Shown: positions 33,601 through 42,506 of the stretch, piece by piece | Position numbering within the stretch: the first letter of the stretch is position 1 | How the letters are laid out: the number at the start of each line of letters is the position of its first letter | Source of the DNA: Roseibium aggregatum IAM 12614 | GTDB lineage: Bacteria; Pseudomonadota; Alphaproteobacteria; Rhizobiales; Stappiaceae | Assembly (NCBI RefSeq): GCF_000168975.1 | Contig: NZ_AAUW01000006.1 | Coordinates: 1-64,000, forward strand | Direction of reading: 5' to 3' | DNA length: 64,000 nucleotides | Position numbers and translations under genes: made by a program | The notes under the pieces: model-generated | Databases searched by the model: none | Seen by the model: only the letters and a program-made list of their open reading frames with translations | Told to the model about the DNA's origin: nothing

Positions 33601-33783
33601 TCAGGAGCGACCGGCTGCTACCGATTTCGGCGGCGCCATGCCGTCGTCCGATTCCTGCCCGAAAAACGTACCGCCCAGCTGACCGCCGGCGTTGGTTTTG
33701 TCGGCGACCCGTTTGATCTTTTTCGCCTCCGCTTCAGCTTCTTCGCGAAGTTTCGGGCTGAGGTCGTTCATGGAAAGGTCCAT
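33601..33783 (-). CDS. Small acidic/basic hypothetical protein
   Basis: A 60-residue protein beginning MDLSMNDLSPKLREEAEAEA, with a helical charged N-terminal half and a Gly/Ser-rich tail (NAGGQLGGTFFGQESDD). The ATG at 33783 has a perfect GGAGGA ribosome site five bases upstream, supporting real translation. I do not recognise a family. The 273 bases between it and the flavin reductase gene hold nothing supported. Confidence 0.65.
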   Translation of the reverse strand: MDLSMNDLSPKLREEAEAEAKKIKRVADKTNAGGQLGGTFFGQESDDGMAPPKSVAAGRS

Positions 33784-34056
33784 CTGGTCCTCCTGTATCT
33801 GATGTGGGTCCACTGAAGTAACGGGTGGCAGGCAGAATGGTTCCCTATTCAGCTTCCATGGAACACGGCAAACCGGATCTTCATGAGGAAGACACGCTCT
33901 GAAACCCGCAAGAATGTGCGGCCTCCGGACGCCTTGCGGTCACAGGGGGCGTTTTCAGATCTTTTCAGGTACGAGGGGCGGAGAGACGCTTCTTCGGCAA
34001 TGACCTGCCTTCTCCGCCCGCAGGCTCTCACATCAATGGCTTTGGCCGCCGAGCCC

Positions 34057-34542
34057 TCACAAGGGATGGAAGGCTCCGTTCCAGTAAACCAGCGCACCCT
34101 TTGACTGGTTTTGCCGGATTGCACGCACCTTGCCGATGACAATCGAGTGGGTTGCCCTGTCGATCATCTCCTCGACTTCGCAATCGAAAGCCGCCGGTGC
34201 GCCCTCCAGAAGCAGGGCCCCGGTTTCCGCCGTGCGCCAATCGGCCCCGGCATATCGTTCTGCGCCTTTGACCCCACCAAACCCGGAAAAATTCTCGGCA
34301 ACCTTCCGGTGTTCCGGGCCGAGCGAAGACCACCCGAATTTCGGGTATTTCTTCAACAGAGGCCAACTGGAAGACGCCTTGTTGACACAGGCGAGCACCA
34401 TCGGCGGATCGGCGCTCAGCGACATGGCCGATGTGACGAGAAGGCCGGAAATGTCCTCTCCCTCACCGACCGTGATCACGGAACAATTGCCCACCAACGC
34501 CCGCATGGCGTTGGTGAAGTCTTTGGACGGTACGGGTTCCAT
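34057..34542 (-). CDS. Flavin reductase family protein
   Basis: A 161-residue FMN-binding split-barrel protein with the family motif SAMSLSADPPMVLACVNKASS (flavin contacts), then FDCEVEEMIDRATHSIVIGKV. It supplies reduced FMN to a two-component monooxygenase. It is translationally coupled to the upstream LLM monooxygenase (one-base overlap, TAATG). RutF-like and HpaC-like partners are about this size. Confidence 0.9.
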   Translation of the reverse strand: MEPVPSKDFTNAMRALVGNCSVITVGEGEDISGLLVTSAMSLSADPPMVLACVNKASSSWPLLKKYPKFGWSSLGPEHRKVAENFSGFGGVKGAERYAGADWRTAETGALLLEGAPAAFDCEVEEMIDRATHSIVIGKVRAIRQNQSKGALVYWNGAFHPL

Positions 34543-35633
34543 TACCGGATACCGGCTTCCGCAAGCAGCGGCAGAACGTTGTCGCGGAAATAGGGGAATT
34601 CCTCAACGTAATCGACAAAGGAGAGCGTCGTTCCGGCAAAGCCTGTCTCGTGCAGCTTGAGAATACCGTCGGCAACCTGCCGCGGTGTCCCGACCAGTGG
34701 GAAGCCGCCGTGACCCATGGCGAACAGGTTCTTGATCTGGGCCAGCAGATCGTGCGGAAACGACTGAGCGTGCGCAAACTGAAGATTGACCAGATTGTCC
34801 ACCGCTTCCCAGTCGGCCAGATCGCCCATCAGCCGGTCTCGAAGGGCCGTCGCTTCTTCTTCTGTCTCGCGGCAGATCACGTGGCTGAAGGTCAGAACGC
34901 CGACATCGCGGCCTTTCTCAGCCGCCTGCGCCTTCAGTTCCTTGATTTCGTCAACCGAACGGCTGAGATCAATGGCCGGAGTGAACAGGTAGTCGGCGTT
35001 GTCGGTGGCAAAGGTGCGTCCGGTTGCCGAGCCTGCCGCGTTCAGGATGGGCGGGCGGCCGTTGACGGGCTTGGGGTCTCCAGCGACATGCTTCAGGTTG
35101 AAATACTTGCCCTCCCAGTCGAAATACTCCTGCGAGGTCCAGAGTTTTTCAACCACATCGAACCACTCCTGAGCGTAGCCATAGCGGGTTTCGTGATCGT
35201 CAGGCAGGGTCAGACCCAGGGCTTCGTATTCCGGCTTGTTCCAGCCGGCGACAATGTTCAGCCCCGCGCGGCCGTTGCCCACCTGATCCATCGTTGCGAT
35301 CTGCTTGGCCACGACCACCGGATTGTTTGCAGCCGTATGCACCGTGGCAAACACCGTGATGTTCTTTGTCGAGGCCAGCAGCGCGGTTGCCCAGGTGATC
35401 GTCTCCAGAACGCTGCCGTGAAAGTCCGTTTCGCCGCCGTAACCGATCCAGCGAGCAATCGGCAGCATGAAGTCGATGCCGGCCTCGTCCAGCATCTGGC
35501 CGAGTTTGAGGTTGTTTTCCCAACTGTTGACCCAACGGGACGGCGATTTGGTCACCGTCATTCCGGACGAGCAGTTGGACGAAAACGTCCCGAGTTTAAA
35601 GCCGGTCTTGTCTTTCATCATATTGGTAGGCAT
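34542..35633 (-). CDS. LLM-class flavin-dependent monooxygenase (RutA-like)
   Basis: A 363-residue TIM-barrel luciferase-like protein from the ATG at 35633, preceded by GGAGGGGATCC. Segments such as MLPIARWIGYGGETDFHGSV, TVHTAANNPVVVAKQIATMD, GRAGLNIVAGWNKPEY and RYGYAQEWFDVVEKLW match the RutA/bacterial luciferase family, which uses FMNH2 and O2. With the downstream reductase it makes a two-component monooxygenase. The other rut genes are absent, so a substrate other than pyrimidines is likely. A MarR-type regulator lies divergently upstream. Confidence 0.9.
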   Translation of the reverse strand: MPTNMMKDKTGFKLGTFSSNCSSGMTVTKSPSRWVNSWENNLKLGQMLDEAGIDFMLPIARWIGYGGETDFHGSVLETITWATALLASTKNITVFATVHTAANNPVVVAKQIATMDQVGNGRAGLNIVAGWNKPEYEALGLTLPDDHETRYGYAQEWFDVVEKLWTSQEYFDWEGKYFNLKHVAGDPKPVNGRPPILNAAGSATGRTFATDNADYLFTPAIDLSRSVDEIKELKAQAAEKGRDVGVLTFSHVICRETEEEATALRDRLMGDLADWEAVDNLVNLQFAHAQSFPHDLLAQIKNLFAMGHGGFPLVGTPRQVADGILKLHETGFAGTTLSFVDYVEEFPYFRDNVLPLLAEAGIR

Positions 35634-35753
35634 GGATCCCCTCCATTTAGGATAGATTTTCAATTGTATTTTTTATTTAAAACTATGTGCAAAAACGCCC
35701 TTACGTCAAACGGAATCGCAGCTATATTCGAATCGAAAAACGAAGAGGACCCG

Positions 35754-36284
35754 ATGACCGGCAAGTCGGACGATCAGAAGCTCAATTATCACTGGCACCT
35801 TTCAGAGAATGATGCGGAGGTTGTCTGCACCGAGCTGGAATTTGCCTTGATGCGCTGCTTCGAGGCGTTCGGACGCTGGCAGACCGAGTGCCTGGCCTCC
35901 GTCAGCGATGTGGGGGCGACCGGCCCGGAAAACGCGCTGCTGCATATCGTGCGCATGAACGACAGGGCCAAAAGCATCAAGGAACTGGCTCGTCTCACCA
36001 ACCGGGACGACATTCCGAATATCCAGTATTCGATGCGAAAGCTCGTGGCGGCGGGGTTGATTGAAAAGCAGGGCTCGGGCCGCTCGGGTGTGACCTATCA
36101 GGCAACGCCGGAAGGCAAGAAGATCACGGATGACTACGGCGCTGTCCGCAAGCGGCTGTTGATCGAGCAGATCGCAAGTCTGCCGGAATTTGAGGCCCGC
36201 CTGAAAGAGGCGGGCCAGAGCCTGAATATCCTTGCTGGCATCTACGAAGAGATTTCCCGCATCGCCGCGACGTACCGCCGTTAA
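35754..36284 (+). CDS. MarR-like winged-helix regulator
   Basis: A 176-residue regulator with a central winged helix-turn-helix (SIKELARLTNRDDIPNIQYS, MRKLVAAGLIEKQGSGRSG) flanked by helices for dimerisation (ELEFALMRCFEAFGRWQTEC). It resembles the MarR-type family next to two-component flavin monooxygenases. It is divergent from the LLM gene across about 120 AT-rich bases that should contain both promoters. Probable ligand-responsive repressor; ligand unknown. Confidence 0.85.
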   Translation: MTGKSDDQKLNYHWHLSENDAEVVCTELEFALMRCFEAFGRWQTECLASVSDVGATGPENALLHIVRMNDRAKSIKELARLTNRDDIPNIQYSMRKLVAAGLIEKQGSGRSGVTYQATPEGKKITDDYGAVRKRLLIEQIASLPEFEARLKEAGQSLNILAGIYEEISRIAATYRR

Positions 36285-36443
36285 TACCGGTTGCGGCACA
36301 CTTCGCCTCACGCTGCGTTCCTGTCAGCTGGACTTATGACCGCCTGAACACGCAGTGTTGATCGTCTGGCAATTGAGTTGTCTTGATCGAAGCCGCAATT
36401 TTGGGTGCAAGAGGCGCTGGCCAGTTTCAGGAGACGCCAGCCC

Positions 36444-36959
36444 ATGCCCAGATCAAGTCAGCCGATAATCGAGTTTGTGCGCCTGCCGGACATCGCTCTG
36501 GAGGACTTGGTCGCGCATATGTCCGACCCGCGTGTCGGCACCCATATGCCGCTTCTGACCTTCACCTGGGATCATGCCACCGCTGAAAATTTCGTCGCGG
36601 CCAAGGAAGCTTGCTGGCAGCGCGACGGGCTTGGACACTGGGCCTTTCTGGCAGATGGCCGCTATGTCGGCTGGGGCGGATTTCAGAAGGAAGGCGAGGA
36701 TTGGGATTTCGGCCTGGTGCTGCATCCGTCAGCCTTCGGCCTCGGCATGCCGATCACCAGAATGGCGCTGGCCTTTGCCAAGGAAGACCCGCGCATTCCT
36801 TTCGTCACCTTCCTGCTGCCACCATCCCGCCGGAACCTCAGTGCACTGCGGCGGATGGGAGCCCATTTCATCGGCGAGACGGATTATGACAGCACCCGCT
36901 TCCTGAAATACCGGCTGGAAACATCAAGCCCTTCTGGCGAGGTCAGCCGGACAGCTTGA
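36444..36959 (+). CDS. GNAT-family acetyltransferase
   Basis: A 171-residue GNAT protein from the ATG at 36444, preceded by AGGAGACG. The acetyl-CoA site is altered: in place of a canonical Q/RxxGxG/A it has HPSAFGLGMPITRMALAFA. YVGWGGFQKEGEDWDFGLVL forms the central strands. The C-terminal 17 bases overlap the convergent MFS gene. Substrate is unknown. Confidence 0.82.
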   Translation: MPRSSQPIIEFVRLPDIALEDLVAHMSDPRVGTHMPLLTFTWDHATAENFVAAKEACWQRDGLGHWAFLADGRYVGWGGFQKEGEDWDFGLVLHPSAFGLGMPITRMALAFAKEDPRIPFVTFLLPPSRRNLSALRRMGAHFIGETDYDSTRFLKYRLETSSPSGEVSRTA

Positions 36960-38223
36960 TCGTCTCCACGTTGACGTGGCTCGCCTTTCCGGCAAACCAG
37001 CCGTTGATGGCAGCGCCAAGGCCAAGCGCCACGAACAGCACCGCACTCCAGGCAAAGCTTCCCGTCCAGCTCCGGATAAGTCCGACGATCAGCGGCCCGA
37101 TAGCCGCAAGCGTGTAGCCGACACATTGGGCCATGCCGGAAAGCTGGGCGGCGGAATGGGAATCCTGCGTCCGCAACACGATGACCGTAAGTGCCACAGC
37201 AATCAGTCCACCCTGGCCAATACCCTGCAGAACCGCCCAGATCCAGACGGTGGACAGCGGCGCGAATTGCAGGCCGAGCAGGGCGATAACCGCTATGGCG
37301 CAAAGCGTGACGTTGATCAGCCGCTGGTCCTTGCCGCGAACAGCAAGATGCGGCGCGATCAGGCAGGCGGCAGCCTGCACCATCACCGACACCGATACGA
37401 TGGCCCCGGCGGTGACGCCGTCCAGCCCGCGCGCCCGCAGGATCGGCACCAGCCAGCCGAAGACGCAATAGGCAAGGGCGGATTGCAGACCCATGAACAA
37501 GGTGACATGCCAGGCCAGCCTGTCGCCCCACATGCCTTCCACACCAAAAGTTGCGCCCCTTGCCCGCTTGCGCGTTGCCATCACCTGCGGAAACCACAGG
37601 ACAGCCACCACGAGCGCCGGCACGGCCCAGATCGCAAGTGCGCCCTCGATAGAGCCGCCAAGGGCCGCTTCAAACGGAATGGTCAGTCCTGCGCCAGCGG
37701 CGGCTCCGGCGCATAGCGCCATCGTGTACCAGCCGGTCACAAGTGCGGCCTTGTCGGGAAAGTCGCGCTTGACGAGCCCGGGCAGCAGAACATTGCCAAC
37801 CGCAATGCAGGCACCTGCCAGCGCCGTTCCGAGAAACAGCAGCGGCACGGAAGACGTTCCGCGCGCAGCCGTGCCAAGGGCCAGCAAAAGCACAACCGCA
37901 AGCAAGGTGCGTTCGGTGCCGATGCGGCGGGCAAGGCGTGGGGCCAGCGGCGAGAACAGGCCGAGACAGACAACGGGCAGCGTTGTCAGAAGGCTTGCAC
38001 CGGTCGGTGACAGGCCGAAGCTCTCGCGGATTTCCGGCAGCAGCGCCGAGGCGCTGGAAAAGACCGGGCGCAGATTGAAGGCAATCATCACCAGGCTTGC
38101 GCCCAGCAGAAACCGCACCAGTCCGCTCTGGGCAGCCGGCTGTGGTTGTTCGGTGGAAACGTCGATGTCTTCGGCATCGATCAGTTCGATCGAGCCCGGA
38201 TCGATTTCAGATGCCTTGCTCAT
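36943..38223 (-). CDS. MFS transporter, CynX/NimT-like
   Basis: A 426-residue transporter with about twelve hydrophobic helices. The first membrane helix (GASLVMIAFNLRPVFSSASALL) carries the NLRP motif of the CynX/NimT group, and LAPRLARRIGTERTLLAVVLL is the MFS loop 2-3 signature. An N-terminal acidic extension of about 35 residues precedes TM1. It follows a GntR regulator with a four-base overlap, so the regulator and transporter are one operon. Confidence 0.9.
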   Translation of the reverse strand: MSKASEIDPGSIELIDAEDIDVSTEQPQPAAQSGLVRFLLGASLVMIAFNLRPVFSSASALLPEIRESFGLSPTGASLLTTLPVVCLGLFSPLAPRLARRIGTERTLLAVVLLLALGTAARGTSSVPLLFLGTALAGACIAVGNVLLPGLVKRDFPDKAALVTGWYTMALCAGAAAGAGLTIPFEAALGGSIEGALAIWAVPALVVAVLWFPQVMATRKRARGATFGVEGMWGDRLAWHVTLFMGLQSALAYCVFGWLVPILRARGLDGVTAGAIVSVSVMVQAAACLIAPHLAVRGKDQRLINVTLCAIAVIALLGLQFAPLSTVWIWAVLQGIGQGGLIAVALTVIVLRTQDSHSAAQLSGMAQCVGYTLAAIGPLIVGLIRSWTGSFAWSAVLFVALGLGAAINGWFAGKASHVNVETIKLSG

Positions 38224-38900
38224 GAGCCGAGCAGCCGCTCGAGGTCTCTCAGCACCGGGGCCATGAAGCGGCGAACGGCGGCCTCGGCCATCTCCGGATC
38301 GCCTGTCTCGATGGCGTCGACAATGGCGGCATGGGCGGCCATGTCCGGTTCCTGCAGGTCTTTTCCGAGTGTCGCCTCGATGGTCTCGCCGATCAGACCG
38401 GAGAAGAATTCGTACATGTTGACCAGCACGCTGTTTTGCGAGGCGGCAACAACGGCCCGGTGAAAGGCGAAGTCGCGATCCACGAAGCCGGCCTTGTCCT
38501 GACCATCATAGTTGCCTCGCTCAGCCAGCAAGCGGCGCAGTTCGGTGATCACCGTCGGCGTCTGGCGGTGGGCTGCCAGCCGGGCAGCCTCCGCATCCAA
38601 AGCCAGTCTGGCCTCGAACTGGTCGCGCAGGGTGGCCCGCCGCGCCATCGTCAATGGCCCGGTGGCATCCACGACCGACAGCACATAGGTTCCCGAGCCC
38701 TGCCGGGTTTCCAGATAGCCTTGCGAAACAAGCACGCGCACAGCTTCGCGCACGGTGCCGCGACTGATGGAAAGCTGCGCCGAAAGCTGAGCCTCGTTGG
38801 GCAGCTTTTCGCCCACGGACCAGCGATGGCCTACGATTTCCGCCCGGATCGCCTCTGCCGCACTGTCGACAAGGCTGGTTTTTGCCAGAGATTGCATCAC
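38220..38900 (-). CDS. GntR/FadR-family transcriptional regulator
   Basis: A 226-residue regulator with a winged helix (GEKLPNEAQLSAQLSISRGT, VREAVRVLVSQGYLETRQGSG) and a helical FCD ligand domain carrying the metal-binding Asp/His pattern (DRDFAFHRAVVAASQN, then MAAHAAIVDAIETGD). It is upstream of and overlaps the CynX-like transporter by four bases. A short palindrome just upstream of its start is a plausible autoregulatory site. Confidence 0.92.
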   Translation of the reverse strand: MMQSLAKTSLVDSAAEAIRAEIVGHRWSVGEKLPNEAQLSAQLSISRGTVREAVRVLVSQGYLETRQGSGTYVLSVVDATGPLTMARRATLRDQFEARLALDAEAARLAAHRQTPTVITELRRLLAERGNYDGQDKAGFVDRDFAFHRAVVAASQNSVLVNMYEFFSGLIGETIEATLGKDLQEPDMAAHAAIVDAIETGDPEMAEAAVRRFMAPVLRDLERLLGS

Positions 38901-39269
38901 AAATTACCAAATCATCAGATGACTTGATCATATGGATGTCGGCGAGGTCTGTCCATCGCTGAAATGCGGTGAGGGGGATGTCCTTCTCCGGTGCCGTCCT
39001 GGCCGAACGAAATATGTGCCGGGATCGAAGGCCACAGGATCATCGGTTTTCTCGTACTGGGTGCAGCGCCCCGCTCGAATCTTACCGGTCTAGCCCCATC
39101 AATGGGTGTGACGCCGCGCACTGGAACAATGATAAATTGTGTGACGTGGAAGACAGACGCATTCGCCGGGGACGTGGCTATTTGGCTGCACCGGCAAGCC
39201 TACGAAAGACGCCGAATACGCATACAGCTTCAGGGGCCATTGAGGGGGCCTAACCATGGGAGAGTGAAT
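38901..39269. other. Intergenic region with candidate GntR operator
   Basis: Between the GntR regulator and the NlpC/P60-like gene there is no supported gene. TCATCAGATGA, an 11-base palindrome at 38912-38922, lies 12 bases before the regulator start and is the likely operator. The rest is unremarkable. Confidence 0.4.
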
Positions 39270-40103
39270 GTGGCCGAGTCTTTTTTTCTGCCTTATGAAT
39301 ATGTAGATTATCTCACCAAACCGGGCCTGCCGACCAGCGCCGGCCCGGTCAAGCTTTCACAATATCTGTGCAAGACCCGCTCCAATGGCGGCAACGACAG
39401 TGCGACAAGTTTTTTCAAGCAATTTCGCTGGATCAAGGACGCTGACGGCATCTCGCTGAACCAGCATCTCGGCACCAATGCCATCGATCTGGCACTCAAG
39501 GGGCAGGGAAACGACAAGACATTCATCAAGATCTGGAACTTCATGCTGAAGAACAAACATCTTCTGGATCAGTATACGGTCGAGGTCTGCGGCCGGGCCA
39601 ACAAGGACGGCAGCAAGAATGTCGAGCAAAAAGGAAAGATCAAGAAGCTTTATTTTGACAAGATGTCAGACCAGGCAGCACTGCAGCAAATGGTGCAGGA
39701 CCGGTTTTTCGGAATGGATTGCATCGGTTTCGTCGCCAATTTCCTGATCTATACCGGGGAGTGGGACAAATATTACGGAAACGTTCCCAAAAATTATCCG
39801 GAGAAAGTTGCCAAGATCAACATCGATGACATCAACGAGGTCAAACCGCTCGACTTCATGGTCTGGAACGGCCACGTGGCGTTGGTCGACTGGGTCTGGG
39901 ATGTAATGGACGACAAGCGCGCCCGGATCGACATGTGCCAGAGCTCCAGCGGCGGCCCGCAGTGCAACGAATATGTCACCCTGCGCCGAACCGGAGGCAA
40001 GGGCCTCAAAGGCGGGTGCGAATTCACGATCGATGGCGGAACCCCGTACCCGCCTGTGCGTGGCCATTTCACCATTTGGCGGCGGGAAGGGTTCTGGTAT
40101 TGA
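39270..40103 (+). CDS. NlpC/P60-like cysteine peptidase or amidase, putative
   Basis: A 277-residue protein from a GTG at 39270, with GGGAG upstream; a second GTG lies at 39264. The core has a possible papain-like dyad: Cys151 in FFGMDCIGFVANFLIY, matching the DCxGFV nucleophile motif of NlpC/P60, and His202 in PLDFMVWNGHVALVDW, matching the GHVxxV block. There is no signal peptide. The N-terminal 100 residues are unrecognised. It could cleave a cell-wall peptide or be a specialised amidase. Orphan, between GntR and an aldo-keto reductase locus. Confidence 0.65.
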   Translation: MAESFFLPYEYVDYLTKPGLPTSAGPVKLSQYLCKTRSNGGNDSATSFFKQFRWIKDADGISLNQHLGTNAIDLALKGQGNDKTFIKIWNFMLKNKHLLDQYTVEVCGRANKDGSKNVEQKGKIKKLYFDKMSDQAALQQMVQDRFFGMDCIGFVANFLIYTGEWDKYYGNVPKNYPEKVAKINIDDINEVKPLDFMVWNGHVALVDWVWDVMDDKRARIDMCQSSSGGPQCNEYVTLRRTGGKGLKGGCEFTIDGGTPYPPVRGHFTIWRREGFWY

Positions 40104-40167
40104 GCAGGAAGGTCCACTGGCGCGACAGGTTGATGCAGTCACCTGCCGCGCCGCTCTTCCGTGCTCT

Positions 40168-41202
40168 TCAGACCAGGGATGGATTGAGCTGTGCGAAAGC
40201 GTCCTGCCGCTGATAGGGAAAATGCGGATAGGGCGCAGTCCGCGTGCTTGAGGCATCAAGACGCGCAATCTGCTCGTCCGTCAGCGCCCAGCCAGTCGCC
40301 CCCAGATTGTCGCGAAGCTGCGCCTCGTTGCGCGCGCCGATGATGACCGACGCCACGGTAGGACGCTGAAGCAGCCAGTTGATTGCAACCTGCGGGACCG
40401 TCTTGCCGGTTTCTTCCGCAATCGCATCCAGGACATCGACTACCGAATAGAGCAGATCGTCCTCGACGGGCGGTCCGAAACTTGCGGTCTCATGCAATCG
40501 GCTGCCCTCGGGGATAGGGTTGTTCCTGCGGATCTTGCCTGTAAGCCGCCCCCAGCCAAGCGGGCTCCACACCATGGCGCCGAGGCCCTGGTCCGCGCCG
40601 AGAGGCATCAGGTCCCATTCGTAGTCCCGGCCGACGAGCGAATAATAGACCTGGTTGGCGACATAGCGCGGCCAGCCGTATTTCTCAGCAACGGCGAGCG
40701 ATTTCATGATCTGCCAGCCGGAGAAGTTGGATACCCCGACATAGCGGATCTTCCCGTCGCGGACGAGCTGGTCGAGCGTCGACAGCACCTCCTCCACCGG
40801 GGTGAAGGCGTCGAAGGCGTGCAGTTGCAGAAGATCGATATAGTCCGTTCCAAGGCGCTTGAGTGCGGCCTCGACACCCCTGATCAACCTGAAGCGTGAG
40901 GACCCGGCCTCATTCGGCCCATCCCCCAGCGGGAGGCTCATTTTTGTCGATAGCAGCACCGCGTCGCGGCGGCCCTTGATCGCTTCGCCGAGCACTTCTT
41001 CCGAAGCGCCTTCGGAGTAATTGTCGGCGGTGTCGAACAGGTTGACACCGGCCTCAAGGCAGATGTCGACGAGGCGGCGCGCCTCTGCAACGTCCGTTGT
41101 GCCCCAATGACTGAAGAGCGGGCCGGAACCGCCGAATGTGCCGGCACCGAAGCTGAGGGCGGGAACCTTGAGCCCGGAGTTTCCAAGATAATGATAGTCC
41201 AT
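40168..41202 (-). CDS. Aldo/keto reductase
   Basis: A 344-residue NADPH-dependent TIM-barrel reductase from the ATG at 41202. The catalytic tetrad is visible: Asp in LFDTADNYSEG, Tyr of the same motif, Lys in VLLSTKMSLP, and His in DLLQLHAFDAF. The family signature is present as RYVGVSNFSGWQ. It lies 16 bases from the MFS gene upstream and is probably co-transcribed with it under the divergent LysR regulator. Confidence 0.93.
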   Translation of the reverse strand: MDYHYLGNSGLKVPALSFGAGTFGGSGPLFSHWGTTDVAEARRLVDICLEAGVNLFDTADNYSEGASEEVLGEAIKGRRDAVLLSTKMSLPLGDGPNEAGSSRFRLIRGVEAALKRLGTDYIDLLQLHAFDAFTPVEEVLSTLDQLVRDGKIRYVGVSNFSGWQIMKSLAVAEKYGWPRYVANQVYYSLVGRDYEWDLMPLGADQGLGAMVWSPLGWGRLTGKIRRNNPIPEGSRLHETASFGPPVEDDLLYSVVDVLDAIAEETGKTVPQVAINWLLQRPTVASVIIGARNEAQLRDNLGATGWALTDEQIARLDASSTRTAPYPHFPYQRQDAFAQLNPSLV

Positions 41203-41218
41203 TCTGGTGATGTCCTTT

Positions 41219-42427
41219 CTAGCTGGCAGTCTGGTGAGTGGAGATCGGGGAAGGGGCGTGCAGCCGCTCAATCGCGAAGGAAGCAAGCGCGATCACGATG
41301 GCGAGGAGAGGAAAACCCGCAGCGACGAGAGGCAGGTTTTCCAGTCCGGGCCCATGGGAGATGGCAATGCCGCCGGCCCAGGCCCCAAGCGCATTGCCAA
41401 GATTGAAAGCGGCGATGTTCAGGCTGGAGGCGAGGCTTTCTCCGGCGCCAACGGCCTTTGACAGAACCCAGGACTGCAGCGGAGGAACCGTTGCGAAACC
41501 CGCCACGCCGAGCAGTCCCGTCAGCACCACGGCTGCGGTCTGGTTTCCAAAGGCGGCGGACATGACGGCCAGCACGAGCGCCAGGGCTGCCATGCTGCCG
41601 ATGAGCGCCGTCTTCAGTCTGATGTCGGCAAGTTTTCCGCCCAGCAGGTTCCCGGCGACCAGGCCGGCGCCAAAGATCAACAGGATGGGAGAGACCGCCG
41701 CGTCCGCAAATCCGCTGACCTGCGTCAGCAACGGGGCGATGTAGGTGAACAGGGTGAAGACACCTGCAAACCCCAGAACCGTGGTCAGGAACCCGAGCAG
41801 GACGTTTGCGCGCGTCACGGCCTTTAGATCGGCCCGCCAGCCGGATTGTGCTGTGTGCGAACGATCCGCCGGGACGAGTTGAATGAGCACCGCGAGTGCT
41901 GCCAGACCGATCAGCGTCACGGCCCAGAAGGTCATGCGCCAGCCGAATTGCTGGCCAAGCCAGGTTCCGGCTGGAACGCCGAGAATGTTGGCGAGCGTCA
42001 GCCCCGTGAACATGATGGCAATCGCGGAGGCCTGCTTGTCCTTGGCGACCATGGAGGCGGCGAAGACCGAGCCGACACCAAAGTAGGTTCCGTGAGCGAG
42101 GGCCGTGAGGATACGGGCAGCCATCAGCAGGCCGTAACTTGGCGCGAGCGCGCAGGCAGCGTTTCCGACGATGAAGATCACCATCAGGCCGACCAGTACG
42201 CGCTTTCTGTTCCAGGTCGCGGTGAAGACGGTCAGGATGGGGGCGCCGACTACCACCCCGAGGGCGTAGCCTGAGATGAGCATACCCGCCGAGGCGACCG
42301 AGACACCAAGATCGCGGCTGACCTCAAGCAGAAGACCCATGATGACAAATTCTGTGACGCCGATACCGAAGGCTCCGGCCGCCAGTGCATAAAGGGCAAT
42401 AGGCATTGTGGATCTCGTCCATGACAT
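41219..42427 (-). CDS. MFS transporter (AraJ/DHA1-like)
   Basis: A 402-residue transporter with twelve hydrophobic segments. The opening GAFGIGVTEFVIMGLLLEVS is the TEFVxxGLL signature of AraJ/SotB-type sugar or drug efflux proteins. A variant MFS loop (TVFTATWNRKRVLVGLM) follows the second helix. It lies between the aldo-keto reductase (16 bases) and a divergent LysR regulator and is likely induced by a toxic metabolite or aldehyde. Confidence 0.92.
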   Translation of the reverse strand: MSWTRSTMPIALYALAAGAFGIGVTEFVIMGLLLEVSRDLGVSVASAGMLISGYALGVVVGAPILTVFTATWNRKRVLVGLMVIFIVGNAACALAPSYGLLMAARILTALAHGTYFGVGSVFAASMVAKDKQASAIAIMFTGLTLANILGVPAGTWLGQQFGWRMTFWAVTLIGLAALAVLIQLVPADRSHTAQSGWRADLKAVTRANVLLGFLTTVLGFAGVFTLFTYIAPLLTQVSGFADAAVSPILLIFGAGLVAGNLLGGKLADIRLKTALIGSMAALALVLAVMSAAFGNQTAAVVLTGLLGVAGFATVPPLQSWVLSKAVGAGESLASSLNIAAFNLGNALGAWAGGIAISHGPGLENLPLVAAGFPLLAIVIALASFAIERLHAPSPISTHQTAS

Positions 42428-42506
42428 TTCGATGGACGGAACCTAGGCAGCAATCATATCATGAACTATACGCCCGGAATGAATAAGATAAGTGAATTGA
42501 AATCAT

